From contig NZ_JAHLPT010000001.1 in the NCBI RefSeq assembly GCF_018918025.1, positions 1 through 64,000 on the forward strand: a stretch of DNA of 64,000 nucleotides, given 5' to 3'. The DNA is from Oscillibacter sp. MSJ-31 (GTDB lineage: Bacteria > Bacillota > Clostridia > Oscillospirales > Oscillospiraceae). Numbering within the stretch: the first letter of the stretch is position 1; every line of letters starts with the position of its first letter. Positions 26,251 through 36,400 of this stretch are shown piece after piece. The notes beneath the pieces are model-generated. The model searched no databases, was not told where the DNA came from, and was given only the letters and a program-made list of their open reading frames with translations. The translations under genes were made by a program, and so were the position numbers.

Positions 26251-28848
26251 GACGGCGTGCTGACCATCAGCGGCAGCGGTGCGATATCGGATTATGAACG
26301 TGGCAAGACGCCTTGGAGCGGCCTTTGCGGGGACATCAAGAATGTAATTGTCGGCGAGGGAGTGACAAGGGTAGGAAACAATGCGTTCTACGACTGTAGA
26401 GAGATCACGGCGGTTTCGCTGCCGGACAGCCTGCAAAGCTTGGGGAACGCGGCGTTCGGCTGGTGCTATAACTTGAAAAGCATCGAGCTCCCGCAGGGAT
26501 TGCAGTCGATAGGGATAAGCGCATTTTACTGGAACAGAGCAATACCGGAGATCACCATTCCTGCTTCTGTGAAAGAGATCGGAGCAGGAGCCTTTGCCCG
26601 CTGTGTTGCAGTGGAGATGATCCATGTTGAAAAGGACAATGCGGTTTATTGCGATATAGATGGTGTGCTTTTCGACAAAGCAGGCACAACGCTCGTCCAA
26701 TATCCGGCGGGACGGGCAGGAGCCTATCAAATCCCAAGCGGTGTGACCGGCAGCGTGCAGAGAGAGGAATTTGCCTGCGCCGGAAAGCTGACAGAGCTGA
26801 CGATCCCCGCAAGTATGCAGAAAATAGGGGACTTTAGCTTTTGCGGCCAACTGAAGAGCATTCTTGTCGAGAATGGAAATCCAAGCTACAAAAGCGTGGA
26901 CGGTGTGCTTTTCTCCGCGGATGGGAAAATGTTGGTTGCCTATCCGCCGGCAAAGAGAGACACGGCCTATACCATTCCAAGCGGTGTGGAGCAAATTGAA
27001 GACTGTGCATTTCATTCTGCACAGGTGACGCAGATCACGGTGCCGGATAGTGTAACGAAAATTGGGCGAATGGCCTTTGGCTACAGCGATGGACTCAAAC
27101 AGGTCATTTTTGAGGGCAGCGCACCCCAAATGGGTGAGAGCGTTTTTGAGGGAAAGAGAAGTGTACGCGTCTACTATGCGGCCGGGGCGTCCGGTTGGGA
27201 GAGCTATGTCAGAAGTGATTTGCTCGCCTTTGCGGACAAGGCGGACATTCAGCACTACGATGCGGCTGCTTGCTTGCAGAGCATAGGCGTTGAAGAAGCG
27301 TCGACCGAAAGCTTTGAACCGCAAATGTCCATGACGCGCAAGCAGGTGTGCAAGTATATTGCGCGGCTGTGCGGCACGGAGAACTACAAGGGCAGTGTCG
27401 GCTTTAACGACGTTCCTGCGGATAATGCATTCTATCCATACATTGCCTTCTGCGTCGAAAAAGGGTATATGCGCGGTACGGATGATGGAATTTTTAGCCC
27501 GGACGATAACGTTACGATTTATCAGTTTGCGAAGATCCTGCTTCTCGTTTTAGGTTACGATGAACAGGCGGAGGGTTTGAATGGACAAGACTGGATGATC
27601 AAAACCATAAAGCTTGCCGACAAACTCGGACTGTTTCACGGTGTGAGCACGTCATACAGCGATGTCTTGTCGAAGGACGATATGTGCCAAATGCTTTATT
27701 CGGCTCTGTTTGTGAAGACAGTGGGCTATTACAGCAATGGGGAGCGTTATGAGGGCGATATTCCGCTCAATAAAAATGATTATGACGTTCACGGTATGGC
27801 CTGGTGCGGCAGCAAGACACCGGTGCTCCAAGAGCCACTTGCTGTGAGCAGCTTTGATCTGTTTGGAAGCCGGAATACGGGCTCACGATATGGCGAAACG
27901 CCCCTCTGTGACTTGGTGGTGGATGGCCTATATTGGTATGCGAACACCGTGCTGGGTCAGAATGTGGATATTGCCATCCTGAATGGTGGAGGCGTTCGTA
28001 CAGATATTCCGTCTGGAGCGATCACTAAGGATATGCTCACACAGGTGATGCCATTCGGCAATACAGTCGGGATTTTCAAGGTGACCGGAGAACAACTCCT
28101 TGAAGCCATGGAGGCAGCCTGTCAAAAGCTGCCGAGTGGGACATCTGCACTTCTGCATGTGGCGGGGATGCGTTATGCGGTTCATTCCGACATACCCTTT
28201 CAGAGCACGGGAGAGTATCTGTGCAGTATCTCCTACGAGCCGTATTATAAACCAGCGTCTATTGGCAGACGCGTGGAGATTTTCAGTATAGGAGGAAAGA
28301 CATTTTCAACAACGGATACATATACGATTGCAGCCAATAGTTACTTGATGGAAGGCGGAGATGCATATTATACTTTTGCAGAGGGAACCGACAGAATAGA
28401 AAGCTCGACGACCTTGGTGGACGCTACCGCGCTCTACCTGAGCAATGGCCTAAACGGAGTTGTGCCGCAGAAGTACAGAAAGACAGACGGCAGAGTAACG
28501 GTCGTTCGCAGCTGCGATGCCGTACTTACGGCGGAGTCTCAGATCTCCGGCCCGCAGGACATCCCGAGCACGGCCTTCCAAATCGAAAACGTTTGTGAGG
28601 GTCAGCAGGAATATGTTTTGATTGCCTCGTACTATTCTGACGCGCAGCAGCAGATCGCAGTTGAAGTAAGAGAAACCGGCCCGTTGTCTCAAGGCAATGT
28701 CCAAACGCTGCGGTTGAACGGCTGCGAGGGCGCTGCCTGTGCAAAGCTGTATGTTGTACATAAGAATGACCTTACCCCTGCCTGCGCGGCGATGCAGTAT
28801 GAAGATGAAGCCACTTCGTATACGTTTGTGATTGTACCATTGGTATAG
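26101..28848 (+). CDS. BspA-type LRR / SLH / 5'-nucleotidase C-terminal-domain surface protein with shared C-terminal module
   Basis: A 915-residue exported protein. Domains in order: signal peptide (~1-29); an N-terminal cap 'GTCGAEGDNLTWSLDSDGVLTISG'-like segment; BspA/LRR_5 repeats (~70-370; 'TIPASVKEIGAGAFARC' type); at least one clear SLH repeat (~425-485; FNDVPADNAFYPYIA ... SPDDNVTIYQFAKIL) and a weaker second (~490-545). A 5'-nucleotidase C-terminal domain follows (~590-760; YGETPLCDLVVDG, DIAILNGGGVRTDIP, AANSYLMEGGDAYYTF). The shared module covers the last ~110 residues. The metallophosphatase domain that carries the metal centre in 5'-nucleotidases is absent, so hydrolysis is unlikely and nucleotide or nucleoside binding is possible. 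AAGGAGG precedes the ATG. Confidence 0.85.
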   Translation: MNTTRCQTLTRLLLSCLLLVLLTVTVSAVDTVASGTCGAEGDNLTWSLDSDGVLTISGSGAISDYERGKTPWSGLCGDIKNVIVGEGVTRVGNNAFYDCREITAVSLPDSLQSLGNAAFGWCYNLKSIELPQGLQSIGISAFYWNRAIPEITIPASVKEIGAGAFARCVAVEMIHVEKDNAVYCDIDGVLFDKAGTTLVQYPAGRAGAYQIPSGVTGSVQREEFACAGKLTELTIPASMQKIGDFSFCGQLKSILVENGNPSYKSVDGVLFSADGKMLVAYPPAKRDTAYTIPSGVEQIEDCAFHSAQVTQITVPDSVTKIGRMAFGYSDGLKQVIFEGSAPQMGESVFEGKRSVRVYYAAGASGWESYVRSDLLAFADKADIQHYDAAACLQSIGVEEASTESFEPQMSMTRKQVCKYIARLCGTENYKGSVGFNDVPADNAFYPYIAFCVEKGYMRGTDDGIFSPDDNVTIYQFAKILLLVLGYDEQAEGLNGQDWMIKTIKLADKLGLFHGVSTSYSDVLSKDDMCQMLYSALFVKTVGYYSNGERYEGDIPLNKNDYDVHGMAWCGSKTPVLQEPLAVSSFDLFGSRNTGSRYGETPLCDLVVDGLYWYANTVLGQNVDIAILNGGGVRTDIPSGAITKDMLTQVMPFGNTVGIFKVTGEQLLEAMEAACQKLPSGTSALLHVAGMRYAVHSDIPFQSTGEYLCSISYEPYYKPASIGRRVEIFSIGGKTFSTTDTYTIAANSYLMEGGDAYYTFAEGTDRIESSTTLVDATALYLSNGLNGVVPQKYRKTDGRVTVVRSCDAVLTAESQISGPQDIPSTAFQIENVCEGQQEYVLIASYYSDAQQQIAVEVRETGPLSQGNVQTLRLNGCEGAACAKLYVVHKNDLTPACAAMQYEDEATSYTFVIVPLV

Positions 28849-28946
28849 AAGCGGGCGGCGTCCATTCTGTATAGCGAACGGCGTAGAGATATAGTCGGTT
28901 AATTTGAGACTAATTTACCACGGTGTGTTTTGGATTAGAAATGGAC

Positions 28947-29125
28947 AACCGCTCTTCAAGGAGGAAAGCACAATGAAAACGACACGCTACTATGCACTTA
29001 CAAGGCTTCTGCTCAGCTGCTTGCTGCTGTTGCTGCTGCTGACGGTCACGGTGTCCGCCGCGGATATTGTGGCCTCTGGCAACTGCGGCGCAGAGGGAGA
29101 TGGGAGCAACCTGACCTGGGTGCTG
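28947..29125 (+). repeat. Downstream copy of the duplicated leader/signal-peptide segment
   Basis: This is the partner of 26075-26250. The ribosome site, start codon context, hydrophobic core and the 'SA-DIVASGNCGAEGD' beginning of the mature protein match it closely. After the cap segment the two proteins diverge into different LRR arrays. Confidence 0.8.
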
Positions 29126-32100
29126 GACAGTGATGGGGTGCTGACTATCAGCGGACAGGGGAAAATGGCGGATTATACAACGGCGTATTCGGATGAAGAT
29201 GGAAAACCGGCATGGTACAACTATCGATCGGTTTTAAAGGCACTTGTTATCAGGAGTGGCGTGACCAGTATCGGTTCCTATGCATTTCAGACGTGCAGCG
29301 GCTTCACAGGCAACCTGACCATACCGAATAGTGTGACTAGTATCGGTGAGGAAGCGTTTGGGCAGTGCTATGGCTTTTCCGGCAACTTGTCGATACCGGA
29401 TAGTGTAACTGATATCGGTGACTTTGCGTTTGAATACTGCGAGGGCTTCACAGGCAGCCTGACCATTCCTGACAGTGTGATTAACATTGGTAGCGGTGCA
29501 TTTTCCAAGTGCAGTGGCTTTACCGGAAGTCTTAACATTCCAAATAGATTGACAAGTATCGAAAATGCTGTGTTTGCGTGGTGCAGCGGTTTTACAGGTG
29601 ACCTGACGATACCGAATAGAGTAACTAGTATCGGCGACTATGCGTTTGAAGGGTGCAGTGGCTTTACTGGCAACCTAACGATCTCGGATAGTGTGACCAG
29701 TATCGGTTACTATGCGTTTGACGGCATTAGCGGAGATGTTTACTTTCGTGGTAATGCCCCCACAGTTGAGGCTTTATCCTTTGATAGGAAGTCCACTCTC
29801 TACTACATCCCTGGCACCACCGGCTGGACAGACACCGACGCATATGACGCTTCTACTGGAATGTGGAATGGCCTCACTTTGAAGACGTGGGACGGATATC
29901 TACAGATTACCACTGATATCGCAGAGAAGATATCTGCCAACCAGTATGGTATTCTGGTTATAAACAACGCTGGAATACCCATCGAGGGTGCATTGGTCAC
30001 CTATGGGAGCCAAAAGAAAGAGACGGACAAGAATGGTCTCGCATTGTTTGAGAAGTTTACCATTGGGCAGCCACTGATCACCGTGGAGAAGGAGGACTAT
30101 ATTACATGGAGCAACGCAGATAGCAACTGGGAAAAATCGCCCGGCCACTATGAGACGGTAATTCTCTATGACAAAAGCTACGGCGTATATAAGCTTCACG
30201 AAGCACGGTATGCTAACAACAACTTGATGACGGGAAGCATAGATATCCTGACCAACACGAAAAAGCTGAGCCTTAAGAATACTGGCGATATGATTGGCGA
30301 TTTGGATCGGGGAGACTTTTATATCGGCTGTTCCGCAAGTGCGAGCGACGGAATCGTCCGTTATGAACTGTGGCAAAGGGATAGGAAGATCGCCGAAGAT
30401 GAGAACGGCTGGTTTGGCCAACTGTCCGTTACAAGTTTTTCCAAGGGCGGCGGATGCTTTGTTCGCGTCGTGACGAGCGACGGAGAGCAGGTGGATACCC
30501 ATATTAATCTGGAGTTTGCAGAGAGTTCTATAAATAAGGGTATGGAGCTGTCGCTGTCGTCCAATGAGATTTCCTTTAAGGTGAGCGATGATACTCCCTT
30601 TTTAGGTGGTTCCACATATAAATTCAAGCTGCCTATCAGATCAAAAATAACAGTAACTTCGACAGATGATAAATTTCAATTTGGGTTCAATCTGAATGTT
30701 GCAGGGGGAAAAACGGAGAAGGAACAGATTAGAGCGGCGAAGGACTTGTTTAGAAAAGCCCGTAGAGCCGGCGATATAAATCTGGGAAAACTAAGCGGTC
30801 AGGACGAGAAGATCTTCAAGTCGCTGATTGCGGATAAGAACAAAGTGTCTTTCTTCAAAAACGGCGAAGTCAATTTTCTTGGCTATGCAGAAGCAGATCT
30901 TGGCAGCTCGACAGCAAAAGGCGAGGTCATGCTGCAATTCAAACTTGATGTCGCCGATTTTGAGTATAATACATGGGTAGTTGTTCCGGTTACTGTACAA
31001 GTCAAGTTGGGTGTCGAAGGCGGTTTTGTCGGAGAGATCTCTTACGATTGGGCGAACGCTACCTTGTTGGGTTCTTTGGACTTTGATTTTTCAATGAAAT
31101 TGACCGCTTTTGGCGGAGTAGGCGTAAGCAGATTTGTGGGAGTCGGTGCTTATGGAGAGGCGGAGTTAAAAACGTCAACACACTTGATCAAAGCACCGAT
31201 TTATTTGAAAAGCGTTGACCTTACAGGTGAACTCGGGCTAAAAGTCTATTTGGGCATGATGACCCGTGAGCGTCCATTCGCTCACAACACATGGCATCTT
31301 TACTCTGCGAACAATGTGCAGGCTCACACCGCCATGCGGACGACTGAGGTGCCATGGGACAAAGGATTAAATGACGCCTCACGATATCGAGTCGACGATC
31401 TTAGCTATCTTGCAGAGGAATCTGACTGGCTGGGCGGAATCACAAACCATCGACCGTTGTTAATGGCATCTTCCACTGTGGCAAAGACTGAGTTTAAGAA
31501 CCTGCTGACGGACACCTACCGCAACGCGCAGCCGGTCATGGTATCGGGTGGTGATGCATTGTATGCCGCTTTTATCCGCGCGGATGCGGAAACCGGCGCT
31601 CGCTATGTCGTTGTTACCAAGTCCACGAATGGGGTAAGCTGGATCAGTCCGGTCCGCGTCGACGCCGACGCGATCATAGACGATGCGCCGACACTGTGTG
31701 TGGATGATGACGGCACGATTTGGATAGCCTACGCGAAAACGACCAGTGACCCCGGCAATTCGGTTTTAGCCTATGCGCAGAATCAGACGATCGTGGTCGG
31801 ATCCATCGACCCGGAAACGCTGGTCTTTACAGAGAGTAAAGCATTTACAGGCAACGGATTCGCACATATGCAGCGGCTTGCCGTACTCAACGACCAGCCT
31901 GTCCTGATGTGGGCGGATACGGCTCTGACGGACGAGGACAGCGTCCTGCTGCCCACGAGCGGTGCGGTTTGCTGTGCGACATATTCCGATGACACGTGGA
32001 GCGAAGTATCTGTACTGGCAGATGTGAGTGGTGCGATCCAGTCCGTGACACCGGGACTTTTGGACGGCAAGCTTGTTGCCGCGTATCTTTTGAACGGAGC

Positions 32101-33388
32101 GCTTTACACCACGGCAGATCCGTCCACTGCCCTTGCCGAAGGTGTGTTCGGACGTGTGACCTATGGGGTATTGCCAGGGACGAGCGAAGCAGTATTCCTC
32201 TGGAACGGCAACGACGTACTGAAAAGCGCGAACGGTAACGAGATTTCCGCTGAGGGCATCTCGCATGAGTATGTGATCGTCGGCGATAAGGTTTATTTCA
32301 GCATGGCAACTGAGAACAGCGCGAACTTGGCTGTGCTGCAGTATACCGATGAAGGGTGGAGCCTGCCGATCCAGCTTACCGGCGACAGCCGTTATCTGGA
32401 AAATCTGTCTGTGGCCCATTTGGGTGAAAACGATTTTGTGCTGGGGATGCATACGGCGGTCTCGATTACTGAGAACGGCGTGGAAGATGCCAAGAATCTT
32501 GTCTATTCACGCGTGTTGCCGGTCAGCGATTTGCGCATCGACGATGTTGATTATGATGACAGTGTCCTTGCCGCGGGAGAAAGTATTCCCGTCACACTGA
32601 TGGTCACTAATGCGGGCGACCATACCGTAAACAGCATCGAACTGCATCTGAACGACAGCTTGGTGAAAACGGAAAGTGTCGTCCTTTTGCCGGGGCAGAG
32701 CGTAGAGATCACGACGGCTGTCGTTTGCCCTTCTGTGCTGACCAGCTACAAGTTTGAAGTCAGAGAGCCGGACGAGGACGACTATATGCCGTTCGATAAC
32801 AGCTGTGAAATCAGCATCGGCTATGTGGACGCGACGGTAGAGCTTGCCTATCAGCAAATTGGCACAAGTAAGATGTTGATTGCAACTGTGACGAATCAGG
32901 GCATTGAGACCGCAAGCGGTAGTGTGGTTTTCTATGATGCGGACGGCGATCCGGTTGCGAAGAGGACATTTGAGGATCTGGCCTCCGGCGATGTTGCCAT
33001 TGCGTCGTACGATGTGGCCGATAGCTCCGTAGGTGGCGATGTTTCCGCAAAGGTCATGCTCGACCAGACCGAGAGATACACTTATAACAACGAGGCAACG
33101 ATGCACATTCTTGCACCGTATTTCCCAACAGCAATCAGGAGCGTCAAGTCAACAGCAAAAGGAGTCGCTGCGACTATATACTGCGAAGTGGGGGTAGAAG
33201 CAACCGTGTATTGCGCGGCATATAACGCTGATGGGAAGATGCTGAAAGTAGAAAGTCAAAAACTGAGTGCAGGCGAAGAAACATCTGTGGAGTTTGCGGT
33301 GGGTATGGCTGCAGTCACAAAAGTGTTTGTTCTGAGTGATACGCAAGTTCCGCTCTGTAACGCAGAAACCAATGAGGGATTGCAATAA
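28973..33388 (+). CDS. Large BspA-type LRR surface protein with CARDB-like and propeller-like regions and shared C-terminal module
   Basis: A 1,471-residue exported protein. Start 28973 is chosen because AAGGAGG (28958-28964) precedes it and a clean signal peptide follows. Domains: the cap segment; six in-register 24-residue LRR_5 units (~108-251; consensus CSGFTGNLTIPNSVTSIG); a carboxypeptidase-regulatory-like fold (~322-365; GIPIEGALVTYGSQ). A long beta-rich segment (~400-780) is of unknown type. A propeller-like region (~840-1,180; repeated YVVVTKSTNGVSW / TIWIAYAK patterns resemble but do not exactly match Asp-boxes). One or two CARDB-like folds lie at ~1,190-1,370 and the shared module covers the last ~85 residues. 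LRR_5 proteins of this type bind host or bacterial surfaces in several anaerobes; the ligand here is unknown. Confidence 0.8.
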   Translation: MKTTRYYALTRLLLSCLLLLLLLTVTVSAADIVASGNCGAEGDGSNLTWVLDSDGVLTISGQGKMADYTTAYSDEDGKPAWYNYRSVLKALVIRSGVTSIGSYAFQTCSGFTGNLTIPNSVTSIGEEAFGQCYGFSGNLSIPDSVTDIGDFAFEYCEGFTGSLTIPDSVINIGSGAFSKCSGFTGSLNIPNRLTSIENAVFAWCSGFTGDLTIPNRVTSIGDYAFEGCSGFTGNLTISDSVTSIGYYAFDGISGDVYFRGNAPTVEALSFDRKSTLYYIPGTTGWTDTDAYDASTGMWNGLTLKTWDGYLQITTDIAEKISANQYGILVINNAGIPIEGALVTYGSQKKETDKNGLALFEKFTIGQPLITVEKEDYITWSNADSNWEKSPGHYETVILYDKSYGVYKLHEARYANNNLMTGSIDILTNTKKLSLKNTGDMIGDLDRGDFYIGCSASASDGIVRYELWQRDRKIAEDENGWFGQLSVTSFSKGGGCFVRVVTSDGEQVDTHINLEFAESSINKGMELSLSSNEISFKVSDDTPFLGGSTYKFKLPIRSKITVTSTDDKFQFGFNLNVAGGKTEKEQIRAAKDLFRKARRAGDINLGKLSGQDEKIFKSLIADKNKVSFFKNGEVNFLGYAEADLGSSTAKGEVMLQFKLDVADFEYNTWVVVPVTVQVKLGVEGGFVGEISYDWANATLLGSLDFDFSMKLTAFGGVGVSRFVGVGAYGEAELKTSTHLIKAPIYLKSVDLTGELGLKVYLGMMTRERPFAHNTWHLYSANNVQAHTAMRTTEVPWDKGLNDASRYRVDDLSYLAEESDWLGGITNHRPLLMASSTVAKTEFKNLLTDTYRNAQPVMVSGGDALYAAFIRADAETGARYVVVTKSTNGVSWISPVRVDADAIIDDAPTLCVDDDGTIWIAYAKTTSDPGNSVLAYAQNQTIVVGSIDPETLVFTESKAFTGNGFAHMQRLAVLNDQPVLMWADTALTDEDSVLLPTSGAVCCATYSDDTWSEVSVLADVSGAIQSVTPGLLDGKLVAAYLLNGALYTTADPSTALAEGVFGRVTYGVLPGTSEAVFLWNGNDVLKSANGNEISAEGISHEYVIVGDKVYFSMATENSANLAVLQYTDEGWSLPIQLTGDSRYLENLSVAHLGENDFVLGMHTAVSITENGVEDAKNLVYSRVLPVSDLRIDDVDYDDSVLAAGESIPVTLMVTNAGDHTVNSIELHLNDSLVKTESVVLLPGQSVEITTAVVCPSVLTSYKFEVREPDEDDYMPFDNSCEISIGYVDATVELAYQQIGTSKMLIATVTNQGIETASGSVVFYDADGDPVAKRTFEDLASGDVAIASYDVADSSVGGDVSAKVMLDQTERYTYNNEATMHILAPYFPTAIRSVKSTAKGVAATIYCEVGVEATVYCAAYNADGKMLKVESQKLSAGEETSVEFAVGMAAVTKVFVLSDTQVPLCNAETNEGLQ
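29294..29725 (+). repeat. Six tandem 72-bp units encoding LRR_5 repeats
   Basis: Units start at 29294, 29366, 29438, 29510, 29582 and 29654. Each encodes 24 residues beginning with a Cys codon and reading C-x-GF-[TS]-G-[NSD]-L-x-I-P-[ND]-x-[VL]-T-x-I. The exact 72-base spacing and nucleotide similarity suggest expansion by tandem duplication. Copy number could vary between strains. Confidence 0.85.
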
Positions 33389-33485
33389 AGAAAATACATA
33401 CATATCACGGCTATTACAGCGGCATACTCCTACCTGACACCGGCACGGCTTGATAAAAGTGATATGTAAGAAGGAGAAAATCAGT

Positions 33486-36400
33486 ATGCACAGTCAGAAA
33501 ATGCGATTGCTCAGCTTGAATCTGGTGCTTGCGATGCTTTTCACGATGGTACCTGTTCAGGCTGCCGATATTGTCATTGACGATGACGGCCCGTTGCATA
33601 CCGTTGTGCTCAATGGCAACGGCGGCACTTATGGGAACGATGAAACGTTGGCCATCAGTTACGGGTATAGTGCGCTCTATCTGGAGGATTATATCTTCAC
33701 CAGAGAGGGCTATACGCTGCTCGGCTGGAGTGAAAATGAGGACGCGAGCACGCTTGACTATACATGTTTTCATTCCATTTGGGGCGGCGACGTTGGAGAA
33801 GATGAACCGCTCGATCTCTATGCCGTCTGGGGCGAAGGAACGAACTGCGCGCTATATAACATGTACATTGCGAATTCGACCCCACTCAGCGGCTACTATG
33901 CGCTCAACAGCGCGACGCTGCCGACAGTAAACGATGTCGGCTTTGTCGGCTGGTACGATCATACCGGGGCGTTTTATAAAGCGGGCAGCGCTGTACATGC
34001 GGGCGAGGAGTATCAGCCGGTCTATGCTTCTACTGGAAATTATCCCATCCTGCTTGATGGGAACGGTGGTGAAAGTGCATTCGGCAGCTCGCTTTTCTTT
34101 GCGGGGACGACAGGAAACAGCCGGATCAATACAGCGGTTTGGGACCACGGTAAAAGGATTCGCTGCTTCAGCAAGGACGGTTATCTGCTCGCTGGCTGGG
34201 CAAACAGTGATGGCAATACTGTTGTAGGGGACAATGGGGAATTGATTGGCCTTTGCATTCCGAACAGCGATGGGATCATTACGCTCTACGCACAGTGGGA
34301 CTCGGCGTATCAGCTGGTCAATGGCACGGAACTCGTCATCGACGGTGATGATATGACCGAGCTGCTGGAAGGAAATGCTGAGAGCTATGGATCAGGTTGG
34401 CGTTTTTACTCATGGAATGACTTGCGTCTTAGTTCTCCATATGGCACATCTACGCCATATGCGTTTGATCGCATGGCATATAATGACGATTTGGATATTA
34501 GATTTAGTGGTACCATCAGCACGGGACAAATTGAGGTAAATGGCAGACTGTGCTTTTACGAATACGGAAACCGTACAGAGACGAGTATAGATGTTATCAC
34601 GTCAGATATTCCTGCGATTCATGCGGTAAGAATTATGTTCATGGGCGTAGACAACGTTTACCGGATCAGTACCGAAAACGCCGTTGGTATAGATGCAAGA
34701 AGCCTCTATTTCGCCTCCCCTAATCTGACCATAACAGGCGAACCGGCTGTGCGCGAGGATGCAAAGATCACTTGTGACGATGGCATCGGCTACACGATTT
34801 CCGATGACGGCACAACGCTGACGACCTATGCAATCGATCAGAACGTCACACTTGATGGCAACGGCGGCACATTTGAAGGGGAAAAGACGATCAGCTGTGA
34901 TTATAGTGTGAGCGACGAGTTGGATCTGAGCCATTATGCTTTCACGCGCGAGGGCTATGTGCTCATCGGTTGGGCCGCCGACGCAGATGGCAGCGATTTC
35001 GTCTCGGAAAGCAGCAATACCTCGTATAGCCGGACGGGATATCAGACACTTTATGCGGTTTGGCTGGAAGTGCCCGAAAACCACATAGTATTTAGGACAA
35101 CTAGTGGAGCGTCACTTACGACCTACAAAAGTGCATATGAGAAATCCACTTTGGCAAAGGGGTACAGTGTTGCAATTGATGACGACTTTACTATGCCAGT
35201 AGCTGTGCTTAATGGGCAACAGCAAAGAACGGTTTGGTGGAATGCTGTGGATAGGAGCCTTTTCTACGGCGGAGAGAGCTATACACCTGCTTCGGGAAGT
35301 GTATTCTGGTCGGATATCTCTGGCAACATTGAAGACGGTTGCCACACAGTAATCATTGACGGAAACGGCGGAACATACCGTGACAACTATTATGATAACG
35401 GAATTCGAAATTGGTATAACACCAACAGAGTTGTTGCAGCGTGGTCTGCTGGTAATGGAGATGTGATCAACTACGCTTACAGCTTCACCCGTCAGGGCTA
35501 CACGCTCGTCAGCTACAACAGCGAACCGGACGGCAGCGGCACGGAATACGCGCTCAACAGGTGCACGGTAACGGCCGATATGGACCCAATCCAAATCCTA
35601 TACGCGCAGTGGGAGAAGATCGAGGAGAGTGGGCTGTACATCACCATCGACGGCAAGCAGTATGACGCCGCGCAGAATTGGAACGGTGCGGGATGGGTAT
35701 ACCGCCATTATGAAAACAACTATAATGAGCTTACCCTCGACGGGTATATTGGCGGGTCAATCGAGTCGGATGTGGAACTGAGGGTTAATTGTGAATCTAA
35801 GAAGAGTGTTGTTACAGGCAGCATCTGCGCACCGCATCTTGAAGTTAATCTTATTGCGTGGCATTACGTTAATGGGAATGTTGACATTGGTTCCTTGAGT
35901 GTTTGCGCGAACGATGGGGTTGCGCTTATGTCCCAAGGCGACATGAATATAAATGTACCGGATAGTGCAGTGCTTTCTGTTGCTGGTGCGGAAGGCAGTC
36001 CCGCCATTAAGACAGACGGTGAGTTAACGCTTTGGTATTATGGCGAGGGAAGACTTTCCGCACAGGGCGGCAATACTGCCGCCATATCAGCGGCCTGCAT
36101 CAATAATGAGCGCGGATATGATTGTGTGATCACCGCAGGCACGAATCCAGATGATGCCGTAGAGGTCGAAACATACTCGGGCCAGCAGTACGTTTCTTAT
36201 GAGATCCGTACCAAGACGCTGACGCTGCACGGCAGCGGCGGCAAGGCGGATGGAAAAGACAGTATTTCTATTGATACAAAAGAAGGCTATATTGATCTCA
36301 GTCAATATAGGAACAGCTTCTCCAGCGACGGAAAAGTGCTGCTGGGCTGGTCGAGAAATGCAGGTGCAGCCGGGATCGATTATGCAAACGAATCAAATGT

